Shown here: positions 7,514 through 17,550 of the stretch, one piece after another
Layout: each line of letters starts with the position of its first letter
Numbering within the stretch: position 1 is the first letter of the stretch
NCBI GenBank assembly: GCA_022821145.1
Contig: JAJEEE010000024.1
Coordinates: 38,426-102,425, forward strand
DNA from: Acidobacteriota bacterium
Lineage (GTDB): Bacteria > Acidobacteriota > Terriglobia > 20CM-2-55-15
Length of the DNA: 64,000 nt
Direction of reading: 5' to 3'
Position numbers and translations under genes: made by a program
Notes under the pieces: model-generated
Databases searched by the model: none
What the model was told of the DNA's origin: nothing
Seen by the model: the letters and a program-made list of their open reading frames with translations, nothing else

Positions 7514-9940
7514 ATGAGAAAGACATCGATCGCATCCATGGCCGCCGCCGCGGCCGTTCTGTCGGCCGCCATGTGGGCCCCGGTTTCGGGCGCGCCCGTC
7601 CGGCAGGCGCCCGGATTGGAGACGCCGCTGGCCACCGTCAACCAGTATTGCGTCGGTTGTCACAACGACCGCGCGCTGACGGCCGGTCTCAGTTTCGAGG
7701 GGATGACCCCCGGCGACATCGCCGAACGCCCCGACGTGTTCGAGATGGCCGTGCGGAAGCTGAACGGGCGCGTCATGCCGCCGCCCGGCGCGCCGCAGCC
7801 GGACGCGGCCGAATCGCGTGCGCTGGCGGCATGGCTCGAGGAATCGCTGGACGCGGCCGAGGGCGCAGCGCACGTGCCCGACGCGCTCGTCCTGCACCGC
7901 CTCAACCGCAAGGAGTACCAGAACGCGGTCCGGGACCTGCTGGCCGTCGAGATCGACGCCGAAGAGCTGCTGCCCGAGGACGACACGGTCGAGGGCTTCG
8001 ACAACATCGCCGACACGCTGCAGGTGTCGCCGTCGTTCATCGAGCAGTACGTCATCGCGGCCCGCGCGGTGGCCCAGCGTGCCGTCGGGCAACCGAACGC
8101 GCGGCCGGGTGGCTGGAGTTTCCGAGCGGGGCCCGGCACGCAGATGAGCCATGTGGCGGGCCTGCCCCTGGGCACCCGGGGCGGCATCCTGGCCGAGGTC
8201 GATCTCCCGGCCGACGGCGAGTACCAGATCGACGTGGCCGACATGGCGACGCATATCTGGGGCAACGGCATGGAGTTCGAGAACACGCTGGTCGTGACCC
8301 TCGACAACCGGATCGTGTACGAGACGGTCGTGGGCGGTGAAGAGGACATGAAGCTCTACGACCAGGTGCAGGACGGGGCGCTGGACCGGGTGAACGTACG
8401 GCTCAAGAACATCCGCTTCTTCGCGACGGCCGGCCCCCACAGGATCGGCGTCACGTTCAGGCGCCGGACCTTCGCCGCGTCCGACGACCGGCTGCAGCGG
8501 TTCGTGCCCGGCGGCGGACAGGAGCGCATGTACCGCGTCAACTCGTTCCAGCTCCTGGGTCCGTTCGACGCGGCGGGCGTGAGCGCGACGCCGAGCCGCG
8601 AGCGCATCTTCATCTGCCACCCCGACGATGGCGCCGATCCCGAAGCGTGCGCCGAGGACATCATCCGGTCCCTGGCGCGCCGCGCGTACCGGCGTCCGGT
8701 GACCGGCGACGACGTCGCCGAGATCCGCGGCTACTACGAATACGGCCTCGCCTCGGGCGGCTTAGAGGAAGGCGTCCGCAGCGCCGTCACCGGCATCCTG
8801 GCAAGCCCGTACTTCCTGTACCGCGCCGAGCCCGTTCCCCCCGGACTGGCGCCGGGCGAGATCTACGCCGTCGACGATCTCGCGCTCGCCTCCCGGCTTT
8901 CGTTCTTCCTGTGGAATTCGGTTCCCGACGACGCGCTGCTCGATGGGGCCGCGGCGGGCGCGCTCCGCGAACCCGAGACGCTCGAAGCCGAGGTGCGGCG
9001 CATGCTCGCCGACCCGCGCTCGGAGACGCTCGCGAGCAACTTCGTCCACCAGATGCTCGACATGAAGCGCCTGGACGAGGTCGTGCCCGACGCGGTCGTG
9101 TTCCCGTACGCCGCCGGCCGGGGCGACCCGCGCCCGGGTTTCCGGACCGAGCTGACGCTGTTCGCCAAGAGCATCTTCGACGAGGACCGCAGCGTCACGG
9201 ACCTCCTGACGGCGACCCACACGTACCTGGACGAGCGCATCGCTCTGCATTACGGCGTCACCGGCGTCAAGGGCGACCGGTTCCGCCGGGTGGAGCTGGC
9301 CGACTCGGCGCGCTGGGGCCTGCTCGGCAAGGGCGCCGTCCTGATGGCGGCCGCCTACCCGAACCGCACGTCGCCGGTCCTGAGGGGCGCGTTCATCCTG
9401 GAGCACATCCAGGGCGTGCCGCCGGCGACGCCGCCGCCGGAGGTCGAGGCCCTCAACGAGAACGACATCGGGACGACCAACGCGTTGACGGTCCGCGAGA
9501 TGATCGCGCGTCACCGGGCCAGCCCGGCCTGCTATTCCTGCCACGCGGTGATGGACCCGCTGGGTTTCGCGCTCGAGAACTTCGATGCGACGGGGATGTG
9601 GAGAGACCGGGACCGCTATGCCGGCGTCGGGATCGATTCCGCGGGCGAGTTGCCCGACGGGACGCCGCTGGCGGGGCCCGACGACCTGCGCGCGGCGCTC
9701 ATGCGCGAGCCGGAACGGTGGGTGCAGACCTTCACCGAGCGGCTGCTCGTCTACGCGACGGGGCGCACGCTGGAACATCACGACATGCCGACGGTGCGCC
9801 GGATCGTGCGCGACGCGGCCGGGCGGAACTACCGTTTCTCGGACCTGGTCCTCGGCGTGGTCCGGAGCGACCAGTTCCGGATGCGTCGGGCGCCGTCGGC
9901 CGTAGAGACGGCGTTCGTGGAATCGGGGGCCGTAAACTGA
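7514..9940 (+). CDS. Secreted multi-domain c-type haem protein (DUF1587/1592/1588/1585 type)
   Basis: 808 residues with a signal peptide (1-26). CVGCH at 46-50 is a cytochrome c haem-binding site in a planctomycete-type cytochrome c domain. VLHRLNRKEYQNAVRDLL near residue 126 is the DUF1587 signature. A jelly-roll-like region, A-R-R-A-Y-R-R-P-V (DUF1595), L-A-S-R-L-S-F-F-L-W (DUF1592) and the second haem-like site CYSCH at 673-677 followed by D-P-L-G-F-A-L-E-N-F-D (DUF1588) come next, with a DUF1585-type end. The family always occurs with a DUF1552 partner, as here (60-bp gap). It is presumed to be a periplasmic oxidoreductase in the breakdown of complex organics. The substrate is not established. 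Confidence 0.9.
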   Translation: MRKTSIASMAAAAAVLSAAMWAPVSGAPVRQAPGLETPLATVNQYCVGCHNDRALTAGLSFEGMTPGDIAERPDVFEMAVRKLNGRVMPPPGAPQPDAAESRALAAWLEESLDAAEGAAHVPDALVLHRLNRKEYQNAVRDLLAVEIDAEELLPEDDTVEGFDNIADTLQVSPSFIEQYVIAARAVAQRAVGQPNARPGGWSFRAGPGTQMSHVAGLPLGTRGGILAEVDLPADGEYQIDVADMATHIWGNGMEFENTLVVTLDNRIVYETVVGGEEDMKLYDQVQDGALDRVNVRLKNIRFFATAGPHRIGVTFRRRTFAASDDRLQRFVPGGGQERMYRVNSFQLLGPFDAAGVSATPSRERIFICHPDDGADPEACAEDIIRSLARRAYRRPVTGDDVAEIRGYYEYGLASGGLEEGVRSAVTGILASPYFLYRAEPVPPGLAPGEIYAVDDLALASRLSFFLWNSVPDDALLDGAAAGALREPETLEAEVRRMLADPRSETLASNFVHQMLDMKRLDEVVPDAVVFPYAAGRGDPRPGFRTELTLFAKSIFDEDRSVTDLLTATHTYLDERIALHYGVTGVKGDRFRRVELADSARWGLLGKGAVLMAAAYPNRTSPVLRGAFILEHIQGVPPATPPPEVEALNENDIGTTNALTVREMIARHRASPACYSCHAVMDPLGFALENFDATGMWRDRDRYAGVGIDSAGELPDGTPLAGPDDLRAALMREPERWVQTFTERLLVYATGRTLEHHDMPTVRRIVRDAAGRNYRFSDLVLGVVRSDQFRMRRAPSAVETAFVESGAVN

Positions 9941-9999
9941 TATAACGCCCTCATCCGCCGCGAGCGCGTTCGGAGACCGCGGCTTTCGGAGAAAACGAG

Positions 10000-11286
10000 A
10001 TGTACATCGCCAAGAAGCATCTTTCACGTCGTACGGTGTTGCGAGGCATGGGGGCCAGCATCGCGCTGCCGCTCCTGGATGCGATGAATCCGGCCGCGAC
10101 CGCCTGGGCCCAGACCCCGGCGGGAGCGACGCCGTCCCGTTTCGCGTTCGTCGGCTTTCCGCACGGCGCCGTGATGGACCGGTGGTCGCCCGCCCAGGCC
10201 GGCTCGGACTACGCCATGTCGACGATCCTGGAGCCGCTGGCGCCGTTCCGCGAGCACCTGACGATCGTCTCGGGGCTCCGGAACCGGCCCGCCGAGACCC
10301 CGGAGCCGCACGGCCACGTCGAGATGACGTGGCTGAGCTGCGTGACGCCCTGGGACTTCGGCGTCATCCATCCGGAAGCCGGGGTCACGGCCGACCAGTT
10401 CATCGCCCGTCATATCGGCCGCGAAACGCGCCTGCCTTCTCTCGAGCTCACCACGTCGCAGAACGGGGCCCGGCTCGCCTGGCGGACGCCGAAGCAGCCG
10501 CTGCCGCAGGAAGGCAATCCGCGCGCCGTTTTCTACAAGCTGTTCGGACAGGGCGACACGGAGGCGGAACGCGCCGCGATCCTGGCCGAGACCGGCAGCA
10601 TCCTGGACCGCGTTCAGGGCCAGGCGGCGAGGCTTCAGGCCGACCTCGGCGTCGGCGACCGCGTCGTCGTCGGCGACTATCTCGACTCGGTCCGCGAGAT
10701 CGAGAGGCGCGTGGAGATGGCTTCCGGCCAGGACAACAGCGCGTTGGACATCCCGGACGCGCCGGTCGGTCGGCCGAACGACCTGACCGAGCACTTCCGG
10801 CTCATGTTCGACCTGATGGCCTTGGCGTTCCAGGCCGACCTGACGCGCGTGATCACGTTCTCGATGGACCGCGAAGCCAGCATGCGGACCTACACGAACC
10901 TGGGCATTTCCGAGGCGTTCCATCCGCTCTCGCACCACGGCAACAACCCGCAGAAGCTGGAACGACTCGCACAGATCCAGCGCTACCACACCGAGGTGTT
11001 CACGCCGTTCGTCGAGCGCCTGGCTCAGACGGCGGAAGCGGAAGGCACGGTCCTGGACCACTCCACGATCCTGTTCGGCAGCAACATGTCCAACAGCGAC
11101 CGGCACAACAACGACCCGTTGCCGTCGGCCATCCTCGGTCACGCGCACGGCAACATCCGGGGCGGCCAGCACCTGAGCTACCCGCAGGACACGCGCTTCT
11201 CCGACCTGCTGGTCACGCTGTTCGACCGGAACGACATTCCCGTGGAGTCCATCGGCGACAGCGGCGGCACGCTGTCGGAGGTGTAG
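10000..11286 (+). CDS. DUF1552 secreted protein
   Basis: 428 residues with a twin-arginine signal (S-R-R-T-V-L-R-G-M-G at about residues 9-18, then a hydrophobic core to A-W-A-Q). Family features include G-F-P-H-G-A-V near residue 51, H-P-L-S-H-H-G near 308 and L-F-G-S-N-M-S-N-S-D near 358, the typical C-terminal segment of DUF1552. DUF1552 proteins resemble sulfatase/alkaline-phosphatase-like DUF1501 proteins and are constant partners of DUF1592 proteins. Export as a folded protein through Tat suggests a bound cofactor or metal. The biochemical role is unknown. Confidence 0.88.
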   Translation: MYIAKKHLSRRTVLRGMGASIALPLLDAMNPAATAWAQTPAGATPSRFAFVGFPHGAVMDRWSPAQAGSDYAMSTILEPLAPFREHLTIVSGLRNRPAETPEPHGHVEMTWLSCVTPWDFGVIHPEAGVTADQFIARHIGRETRLPSLELTTSQNGARLAWRTPKQPLPQEGNPRAVFYKLFGQGDTEAERAAILAETGSILDRVQGQAARLQADLGVGDRVVVGDYLDSVREIERRVEMASGQDNSALDIPDAPVGRPNDLTEHFRLMFDLMALAFQADLTRVITFSMDREASMRTYTNLGISEAFHPLSHHGNNPQKLERLAQIQRYHTEVFTPFVERLAQTAEAEGTVLDHSTILFGSNMSNSDRHNNDPLPSAILGHAHGNIRGGQHLSYPQDTRFSDLLVTLFDRNDIPVESIGDSGGTLSEV

Positions 11287-11291
11287 CCCGC

Positions 11292-12914
11292 ATGCGCCCG
11301 TTCCGATCCGGCGCCGGGTTGGCCGCCATCATCGGCTCCCTCGCACTGTCGATCCCGGTTTCCGCCCAGACGCCGCTGCTGGACGCGGCCGAAGCCGGCA
11401 ACCGCGCCCAGGCGTTGCGGCTGATCGCCGAGGGCGCGGACCCGAACGCGCCGGGACCGGACGGCGCCACCGCGTTGATGTGGGCCGCCTATCATGACGA
11501 TGCCGAGCTGGTCCGGGCGCTGATCCGGGCCGGCGCCGACGCCGGCCTGCGGAACGACTTCGGCACGTCCGCGATCACCGAGGCCGCCATCATCGGCTCG
11601 GCCCCGGTCATCGAGGCGTTACTGGAAGCCGGCGTCGACCCCGACACGCGGAATCCCGAAGGCGAGACGCCCTTGATGGCGGTGGCGCGCAGTGGACAGG
11701 TCGCCGCCGCGCGCCTGCTCCTGGACGCCGGCGCCGACGTGAACGCCGTCGAGGCGTGGGGCGCGCAGTCGGCCGTGATGTGGGCCGCGGCGTACAGTCA
11801 GCCCGAGATGGTGGGTTTTCTGGCGTCCCGCGGCGCCGACGTCGACGCCCGCGGCGTCATCCGGCAGTGGGAACGCAAGACGATCACGGAGCCCCGTCCC
11901 AAGGACATGAACAAGGGCGGGTTCACGCCCCTGCTCTACGCGGCGCGCGAAGGCTGCGTCGAGTGCGCCCGGCGCCTGATCGAAGCCGGCGCGGACCCGG
12001 ACCTGGCCGATCCGGAACGCGTCACGCCGCTCAACATGGCGCTGCTCAACCTGCACTTCGACTTCGCGGCGTACATGATCCAGGCCGGCGCCGACGTCGA
12101 CAAGTGGGACCTCTTCGGCCGGTACCCGTTGTACATGGCCGCCGACGTCCACACGCTGCCGGTCAAGGGGAACGGCGCGATGGCCGTCATCCCGAGCCCG
12201 GACGAGACGACGGCGCTCCAGGTGGCCCGGATGCTGGTGGAGGCCGGCGCCGACCCGAACTTGCGCCTGAAGCGCCGTCCGCCGTATCGCGACGTCCCGC
12301 AGGACCGCGGCGGCGACGGGATCCTGGCCCAGGGCGCCACGGCGCTGCTGCGCGCGGCGCGCGCCGGCGACGCTCCGTTCGTCGCGCTACTGCTCGAGGC
12401 CGGCGCCGACGTCGACCTGCCGAGCAAGGAAGGGGTGACGCCGCTGATGGCCGCCGCCGGCGTCGAGTTCGGCTCGCGCGTCACGCGCGGGCGGAACCGC
12501 ACCGAGGACGGCGTCCTGGCGACGATGCAACTGCTGATCGACGCGGGCGCCGACGTCAACGCCCGCAACGTGACCGAACCCCGGCGCGTCGTCCCGCAGG
12601 GCGCGTCCCAACGGGCGGCGGGTTTCGGCCGCCGGCGCGGCAGCCAGGTCCCCAGCCCGTTCGCGGTGCCTCACCAGACCGCGCTGCACGGGGCGGCGGG
12701 ACGCGGGTATACGGCTTTCGTCGAGTTGCTGGCCGCGAACGGCGCGGACCTGGAAGCCCGGGACGCCAACGGCCGGACACCGCTCGACCTGGCGCGCGGA
12801 GGCGTCAACCTGGGCGGGTTCGGCGCGCCGCCCCCGGAGCCGTTCCCCGAGTCGGCCGCCCTGTTGGAGTCGTTGATGGCGGAGCGGGGAATTCCCGTTC
12901 CGGCCCCGGAATAG
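11292..12914 (+). CDS. Secreted ankyrin-repeat protein
   Basis: 540 residues with a signal peptide (1-25, ending V-S-A-Q). Around ten ankyrin units of about 33 residues follow, with the consensus G-x-T-A-L-M-W-A-A / L-L-E-A-G-A-D-V. Two insertions interrupt the register (near 195-215 and 420-455). The start is 5 bp after the DUF1552 stop, so it belongs to the same operon. Secreted ankyrin proteins are regularly linked to DUF1592/DUF1552 pairs in acidobacterial genomes. A scaffold or inhibitor role in the periplasm is a guess. Confidence 0.88.
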   Translation: MRPFRSGAGLAAIIGSLALSIPVSAQTPLLDAAEAGNRAQALRLIAEGADPNAPGPDGATALMWAAYHDDAELVRALIRAGADAGLRNDFGTSAITEAAIIGSAPVIEALLEAGVDPDTRNPEGETPLMAVARSGQVAAARLLLDAGADVNAVEAWGAQSAVMWAAAYSQPEMVGFLASRGADVDARGVIRQWERKTITEPRPKDMNKGGFTPLLYAAREGCVECARRLIEAGADPDLADPERVTPLNMALLNLHFDFAAYMIQAGADVDKWDLFGRYPLYMAADVHTLPVKGNGAMAVIPSPDETTALQVARMLVEAGADPNLRLKRRPPYRDVPQDRGGDGILAQGATALLRAARAGDAPFVALLLEAGADVDLPSKEGVTPLMAAAGVEFGSRVTRGRNRTEDGVLATMQLLIDAGADVNARNVTEPRRVVPQGASQRAAGFGRRRGSQVPSPFAVPHQTALHGAAGRGYTAFVELLAANGADLEARDANGRTPLDLARGGVNLGGFGAPPPEPFPESAALLESLMAERGIPVPAPE

Positions 12915-12930
12915 CGCCCGTCCGGCCGAC

Positions 12931-15138
12931 TCAGAACCGGAACGTGTACTGCAGCTTCGCCGTCACCCCACGGTCCACCGCCTGGAACCGCCGTCTGCCG
13001 TCGGGCCGCTCTTCGTGGATCCATCCCTGGCTGAAGACGAAGAACACGTCGCGGCCCGGCTCCAGGATCCAGCGGATGCGGCTCTGCCATCCCAGGTTGT
13101 TCGAATCGTTGTCGAACTGGACCAGGTTGAAGAACGTCAGGAACGGCGTCACCGAGTAGTCGGCCCGCAGCGTGAAGATGCGCGCGGCGAAGGCGCCCTC
13201 CGGGAGTCGCGCGAACGTCAGGTTGTAGGACGCGGCGGCGTTGAGGCGCGGCGCGAGCTTGTACTGGAACTGGCCGGAAAGCTCATGCGCCCGGCCCGAC
13301 CAGAACGTGCCGAACCACCACGTGGCGTCCACTTTCCACGGACGGTTGTCCGACGAGAAGAACTCGATGCGGTATCGGTCGAAGGTGTAGTCACCCGAGG
13401 CCAACGCCACCCCATCCGATATCTCGAACGGCTCGAACAACCGTTCGAACTGATGCCGCCAGCTCAGCTCGAAACGGTCGCCGGAGTTCCACGTCCAGTT
13501 CAGGGGCGACGTGAAAAGCTGCCAGCTCTCGAGCCGTCCGCTTTCGATTCGCGTGTGACGCGTGACCGAGAGCTGGTGCAGCATCTGGCGGATCCCCGGG
13601 AAACCGGACGGGCGCGGCGCGAACTCGACGCTGAAGTCCGTGCGCGTCGTGTCGGGACGCTGGACGAAGCCCAGGGCGGGATCGAAGTTCTTTTCGGTGC
13701 GCAGCCAGGCGGCCTCCAGCGACCAGAGGTCGTTCGGATAGGACGCGGCGACGCGGTATGCGCCGGAGTCACCGGAGACGCCTTCGTTCCGGACGCCCAC
13801 GGCGAACGCCTGGACGTTGAAGTTCCGCCCGGCGCCCAGGAAGTTCGAGGTGCCCAGAAGCACGTCGGCTCCGAACGTGCGCGCGCCGCGGCCCGTTTCC
13901 GGGCTGCCTTCCGTGTAGATCACGCCGACGTAGGACTGGTTCAGAATGTTCCGCTTGACGCGCGCCGCCAGGTAGTTGCCCGCGTCGACGACGCCGGCCG
14001 GCCGCGTCTGGGCGTTGAGGACGCCGACGTCGAACCGGCCGGCCTTGCCGGCCAGCTTGACCCCGGCCAGGATGGGGACTTCCTCGCTGCCGGCGAGGCC
14101 GATCCGCCGGCTGAAGAACGGCAGCACGGTGGGGCCGAAGCCGCCGCTGACGCCGAAGTCGAACACGCCCGCGTTCTCCAGGAAGAACGACCGTTTCTCG
14201 GGGAAGAAGAGTGGAAAGCGATCCAGGTTGATCTGGCGGTCGTCCACCTCGGTCTCGGCGAAGTCGGTGTTGACGGTGGCCGTCAGCCGGAGACTCGGGG
14301 TGACGTCGAAGAAGAAGTCCCCGCCGACATCGCCCTCGCGGACGTTGCCGCCCGTTGTCGGTGAGTCGATCCAGCGGCCCGCGACGAACGGACGCGCATC
14401 CAGTCCGCGCCCCTCGGCAATCCCGGCCAAGCCGCCGATGTCCCCGGCCTCGGACACCTGCACGAAGTCCACGTCCAGGCGGGCGCCGGCCCAGCGGTCT
14501 TCCTCCAGCTTGCGGCCGATCGTGCGGGAGACGTTGAAGCCCCACGCCTCGAGTTCCGGCTGGAAGCTCAGGCTCTTGAACGGGATCGCGAACTCCGCCG
14601 TCCAACCGTCGCCGTTCCGGCGCGTGCGCACGTTCCAGATCGTGTTCCAGTCGCTGTTGATCTGGTCGTTCTCGATGATCAGGCCGTCGACCAGCGCTCC
14701 CGCCGGGTTGGTCGAAAAATAGTACGCGTTGCGCCGGTCGCGGAACGTGTCGATCAGGATCTCGATCCGGTCGTCGACCGACAGGTCGGCGTCGCGCGAC
14801 ATCTGCGTCGCGATGATCGAATCGGGCTCCGCGTCGTAACAGACGACGCCGATGTAGAGGTTCTCGTCGTCGTACAGCAGGCGAACCTCGGTGCGTTCCG
14901 TGGGCGCGGCGCCTTCCACGGGTTCGCGCTGCCGGAACTCCCCGATCGGGGCGGCCGATCGCCAGTCCGTTTCCGAGAGATCCCCGTCCAGCGTGATCGG
15001 CGATACCGCCCGCGCCGCCGCGCCGCGCCGCGCCGGCTCCGTCCCGGCCTGCCGTTCCGTTCCCCGGGCGGGCGCCGGGCCGAGCATCAGGATCGCTAGG
15101 GCCGGAATGACGATGCGGATCCGGAACCCGATCGTCAT
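12931..15138 (-). CDS. DUF5916-like outer-membrane protein with CBM9-like N-terminal domain
   Basis: 735 residues with a signal peptide (1-25). Residues 45-230 form a CBM9-like beta-sandwich (P-I-T-L-D-G-D-L-S-E-x-D-W, then R-L-L-Y-D-D-E-N-L-Y-I-G). The rest matches the DUF5916 pattern with F-P-E-K-R-S-F-F-L-E-N, alternating beta strands and a terminal aromatic Y-T-F-R-F, as in outer-membrane barrels. The start ATG at 15138 overlaps the TGA of the upstream HEAT-like gene (ATGA). The open frame continues to 15546 but that part is antisense-like and lacks a signal. Similar proteins are taken to bind carbohydrate or act in TonB-independent uptake. The function is not proven. Confidence 0.85.
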   Translation of the reverse strand: MTIGFRIRIVIPALAILMLGPAPARGTERQAGTEPARRGAAARAVSPITLDGDLSETDWRSAAPIGEFRQREPVEGAAPTERTEVRLLYDDENLYIGVVCYDAEPDSIIATQMSRDADLSVDDRIEILIDTFRDRRNAYYFSTNPAGALVDGLIIENDQINSDWNTIWNVRTRRNGDGWTAEFAIPFKSLSFQPELEAWGFNVSRTIGRKLEEDRWAGARLDVDFVQVSEAGDIGGLAGIAEGRGLDARPFVAGRWIDSPTTGGNVREGDVGGDFFFDVTPSLRLTATVNTDFAETEVDDRQINLDRFPLFFPEKRSFFLENAGVFDFGVSGGFGPTVLPFFSRRIGLAGSEEVPILAGVKLAGKAGRFDVGVLNAQTRPAGVVDAGNYLAARVKRNILNQSYVGVIYTEGSPETGRGARTFGADVLLGTSNFLGAGRNFNVQAFAVGVRNEGVSGDSGAYRVAASYPNDLWSLEAAWLRTEKNFDPALGFVQRPDTTRTDFSVEFAPRPSGFPGIRQMLHQLSVTRHTRIESGRLESWQLFTSPLNWTWNSGDRFELSWRHQFERLFEPFEISDGVALASGDYTFDRYRIEFFSSDNRPWKVDATWWFGTFWSGRAHELSGQFQYKLAPRLNAAASYNLTFARLPEGAFAARIFTLRADYSVTPFLTFFNLVQFDNDSNNLGWQSRIRWILEPGRDVFFVFSQGWIHEERPDGRRRFQAVDRGVTAKLQYTFRF

Positions 15139-15734
15139 GTCCGTCGGCGCCCGTCTCCGGCGGCGTCCGCCTTCCGCAGTTCGTCGAGCACGTTCCGGCT
15201 TCGGGCGCGAATGGCCGGGCTGTCCTCGGCGAGCGCGGCTTCCAGCACCAGCCGCAACTCGCGGCGCAGCGGGGGATGCGGGCGGGCGATGTTGCGGGCC
15301 GCGAACATGGCGTGGGCGCGGACGGCGATCGGCTCGGCCGAGGACCGGACGACGGCGATCGCCGCATCGAACACGTCGCCGGCCAGGTCCTCGTCCACGT
15401 CGATGAACGAGAGCGCACGCCACAACTCGCGCCGCATTCCCGGATCGCCGCAGTCCGTGAGCGTCTGCCAGATCCGGCGTTCGGCGCGGGTCCCGTCCCG
15501 CCGGTTCCGTGCGACGTAGTGCGACAGCAGCCAGGTCATTTGCCAACGGAGGGGAGGCTGACGCCGGCTCAACTCGTCGAAGAACGCGTCGAAGTCGACG
15601 CCCCGGCGCGCCATCACCCGGGCCCAGCGCGCGACGTTCCGTTTCGTGCGGTCGCCGGCCAGCGAGTCGGCGATGTCCGCGGGCGAAACCGGCCGCCGGG
15701 CGCCGTCCGCGGGCCGGGATGTTCGGGTGTTCAT
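15135..15734 (-). CDS. HEAT-like helical repeat protein
   Basis: 199 residues from the ATG at 15734, strongly helical with repeated A-x-x-x-L and R-R-E-L-W-R-A-L / R-R-E-L-R-L-V-L blocks spaced about 40 residues apart, like degenerate HEAT/ARM repeats. No signal peptide, so it is probably cytosolic. It is co-translated with the DUF5916-like gene through a 4-bp overlap. It starts in the region shared with the divergent promoter of the ankyrin operon. The exact family is not recognised and the role is unknown. Confidence 0.7.
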   Translation of the reverse strand: MNTRTSRPADGARRPVSPADIADSLAGDRTKRNVARWARVMARRGVDFDAFFDELSRRQPPLRWQMTWLLSHYVARNRRDGTRAERRIWQTLTDCGDPGMRRELWRALSFIDVDEDLAGDVFDAAIAVVRSSAEPIAVRAHAMFAARNIARPHPPLRRELRLVLEAALAEDSPAIRARSRNVLDELRKADAAGDGRRRT

Positions 15735-15749
15735 TGGGCGGAAAACTCT

Positions 15750-15778
15750 TTGTCCGGGCGGCGGTCCGAGACTACAAT
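15750..15778 (+). promoter_or_regulatory. Sigma-70-like promoter of the second ankyrin/DUF1592/DUF1552 operon
   Basis: TTGTCC at 15750-15755 and TACAAT at 15773-15778 with a 17-base spacer, about 115 bases upstream of the ankyrin gene start at 15892. This is the best promoter match seen in the window. Confidence 0.55.
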
Positions 15779-15891
15779 AGCACGCACGGAGGCGCGGCGT
15801 TGGTGCGCCTGATGCACGGGTGGAGTTTATCCGGGGCATGGGTGCGGAACCCGGCGTCCTCGAACACACGAAACGTCACGGGAGGGGCCTG

Positions 15892-17550
15892 ATGGCTCGA
15901 AGCCTCCGAACAGGTTTGTTGTCGGCAGCGATGGCCGCGGCCTGCGGCGCGATCGTCGCGGCCGCGCAGGCGGACCGCTCCGTGGCCGACGCCGCGGAAT
16001 CGGGCGACCGCGACCGCGTCCTGGAGTTGATCGCCGAGGGCGCCGACGTCAATGCTCCATCCGGGGACGGGTCCACCCCGTTGCTGTGGGCGGCTTACCG
16101 GCTGGACGTCGACATGGCGGAAGTCCTGATCGCGGCGGGGGCCGCCGTCGACGCCGCGAACGACTACGGCGTGGCGCCCCTGCTCCAGGCCGCGCGGACC
16201 GGCGACGCCGCGATGATCGCGGCGCTTCTCCGCGCCGGCGCCGATCCGAACCAGTCCCACGCCGACGGCGGGACCCCGTTGATGGCCGCGTCGCGCACCG
16301 GCCAACTCGACCCCGTCCTCCGGCTGATCGAAAGCGGCGCCATCGTCAACGCGGCCGATACGTTCCAGAATCAGACCGCGCTGATGTGGGCGGCGGCCGA
16401 GGGCCACCTCGACGTCGTGGACGCGTTGCTTCGGGAAGGCGCCAACCCCGACCACCGGGCGCGGGTGAACTCGATCACGTCGCGACGGAACGCCGATCAT
16501 CCGACCGGCGGCTTCACCGCGTTGATGTGGGCGGCCCGCAACGGCCACGCGGCCGTCGTTCGGCGGTTGGTCGAGGGCGGCGCCGGCATGGACCTCAAGA
16601 ACGGCGACGGCGCTTCGGCAACGATGATCGCCATATACAACGACCGCTTCGACATCGCGTCGCTGTTGATCGAACTGGGCGCCGACGTCGACGACGGATC
16701 GCTGTACACGGCCGTCGAGATGCGCCGGTCCACGACCGACCAGTTCGCGTTCGACGGGTCCCGCCTTCGCCCGAATCACGAGAACGAACGGACGGCGCTG
16801 GACCTGATCGCGCAGTTGCTGGAGCGCGGCGCCGACCCGCACCGGTATTTCCAGGGCCAGTTCCATTCCACGTCGATGCCCAACGGCGACCGTTTCGCCG
16901 ACACGCCGTTCTTCCGCGCGGCGGTATCGGCCGACGTCGAAGCCCTGCAGGTCTTCCTGCCTTACGTTTCGGACGTGGACCAGGTGCTGGTGGTCCCCGA
17001 GCCCCCGGGCGGCGGCGAGAGCGCGGGCCCCGGAGGGCGCGGGCGGGGCAACGCCAACGCGGGTCGCACGGCGGCCATGGCGGCGATGACCGGCGGCCGC
17101 GCGCCCGCGATGACCGGCGGGCCGGGATACATCCGCGACGGCGAGGCGCCCTACCGCGAGCCGGGCAGCCGGGCGCCGGAGGACGCCTTCGCGTTGCTGC
17201 TGGAAGCCGGGGCGAATCCGGATGCCAGGGCGCCCGGCGGCGTCCCGTTGCTCCACCAGGCGGTCCGGTCGCGCAATCTCGACATCATCCGGGCGCTGGC
17301 CGATGCGGGGGCCGACCTCGAACAGCGCGACGACGACGGCCTGACGGCGCTCGACGTCGCCGAGGGCCGCCGCCCGGAGGGTGCGGAAGACGCGCCGGCC
17401 GGCCGCGGCGGCCGGGGCGGCCGTGGCGGTCCGCCGCCGCCGGAAGTCGCCGAGTTGCTTCGCGAGTTGATGGGTTTGCCGCCGGCCGCGCCGCCGCCGG
17501 AGAGCGAGCAGACGGCGCCGGCCCTGGCGCCGGGCGGTGGGGCGCCATGA
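15892..17550 (+). CDS. Secreted ankyrin-repeat protein
   Basis: 552 residues. The start at 15892 has a GGAGGGG ribosome site 6-7 bases upstream and gives a clean signal peptide (1-25, A-I-V-A-A-A-Q). About ten ankyrin units follow (A-D-V-N-A-P-S-G-D-G-S-T-P-L-L-W-A-A type). A low-complexity Gly/Arg/Ala linker (near 380-420) and a second Gly/Arg-rich stretch (near 500-515, R-G-G-R-G-G-R-G-G) split the repeats. The C-terminus is Pro/Ala-rich. It resembles the ankyrin protein at 11292 in layout but not closely in sequence. Its stop overlaps the next start (ATGA), so it is coupled to the DUF1592 gene. Confidence 0.88.
   Translation: MARSLRTGLLSAAMAAACGAIVAAAQADRSVADAAESGDRDRVLELIAEGADVNAPSGDGSTPLLWAAYRLDVDMAEVLIAAGAAVDAANDYGVAPLLQAARTGDAAMIAALLRAGADPNQSHADGGTPLMAASRTGQLDPVLRLIESGAIVNAADTFQNQTALMWAAAEGHLDVVDALLREGANPDHRARVNSITSRRNADHPTGGFTALMWAARNGHAAVVRRLVEGGAGMDLKNGDGASATMIAIYNDRFDIASLLIELGADVDDGSLYTAVEMRRSTTDQFAFDGSRLRPNHENERTALDLIAQLLERGADPHRYFQGQFHSTSMPNGDRFADTPFFRAAVSADVEALQVFLPYVSDVDQVLVVPEPPGGGESAGPGGRGRGNANAGRTAAMAAMTGGRAPAMTGGPGYIRDGEAPYREPGSRAPEDAFALLLEAGANPDARAPGGVPLLHQAVRSRNLDIIRALADAGADLEQRDDDGLTALDVAEGRRPEGAEDAPAGRGGRGGRGGPPPPEVAELLRELMGLPPAAPPPESEQTAPALAPGGGAP

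Noticed and set aside
6509..9940. One 1143-residue ORF covering the MBL-fold gene and DUF1592 gene
   Set aside because: The first third is arginine-rich out-of-frame sequence of the MBL-fold gene. The real gene starts at 7514 with a signal peptide.
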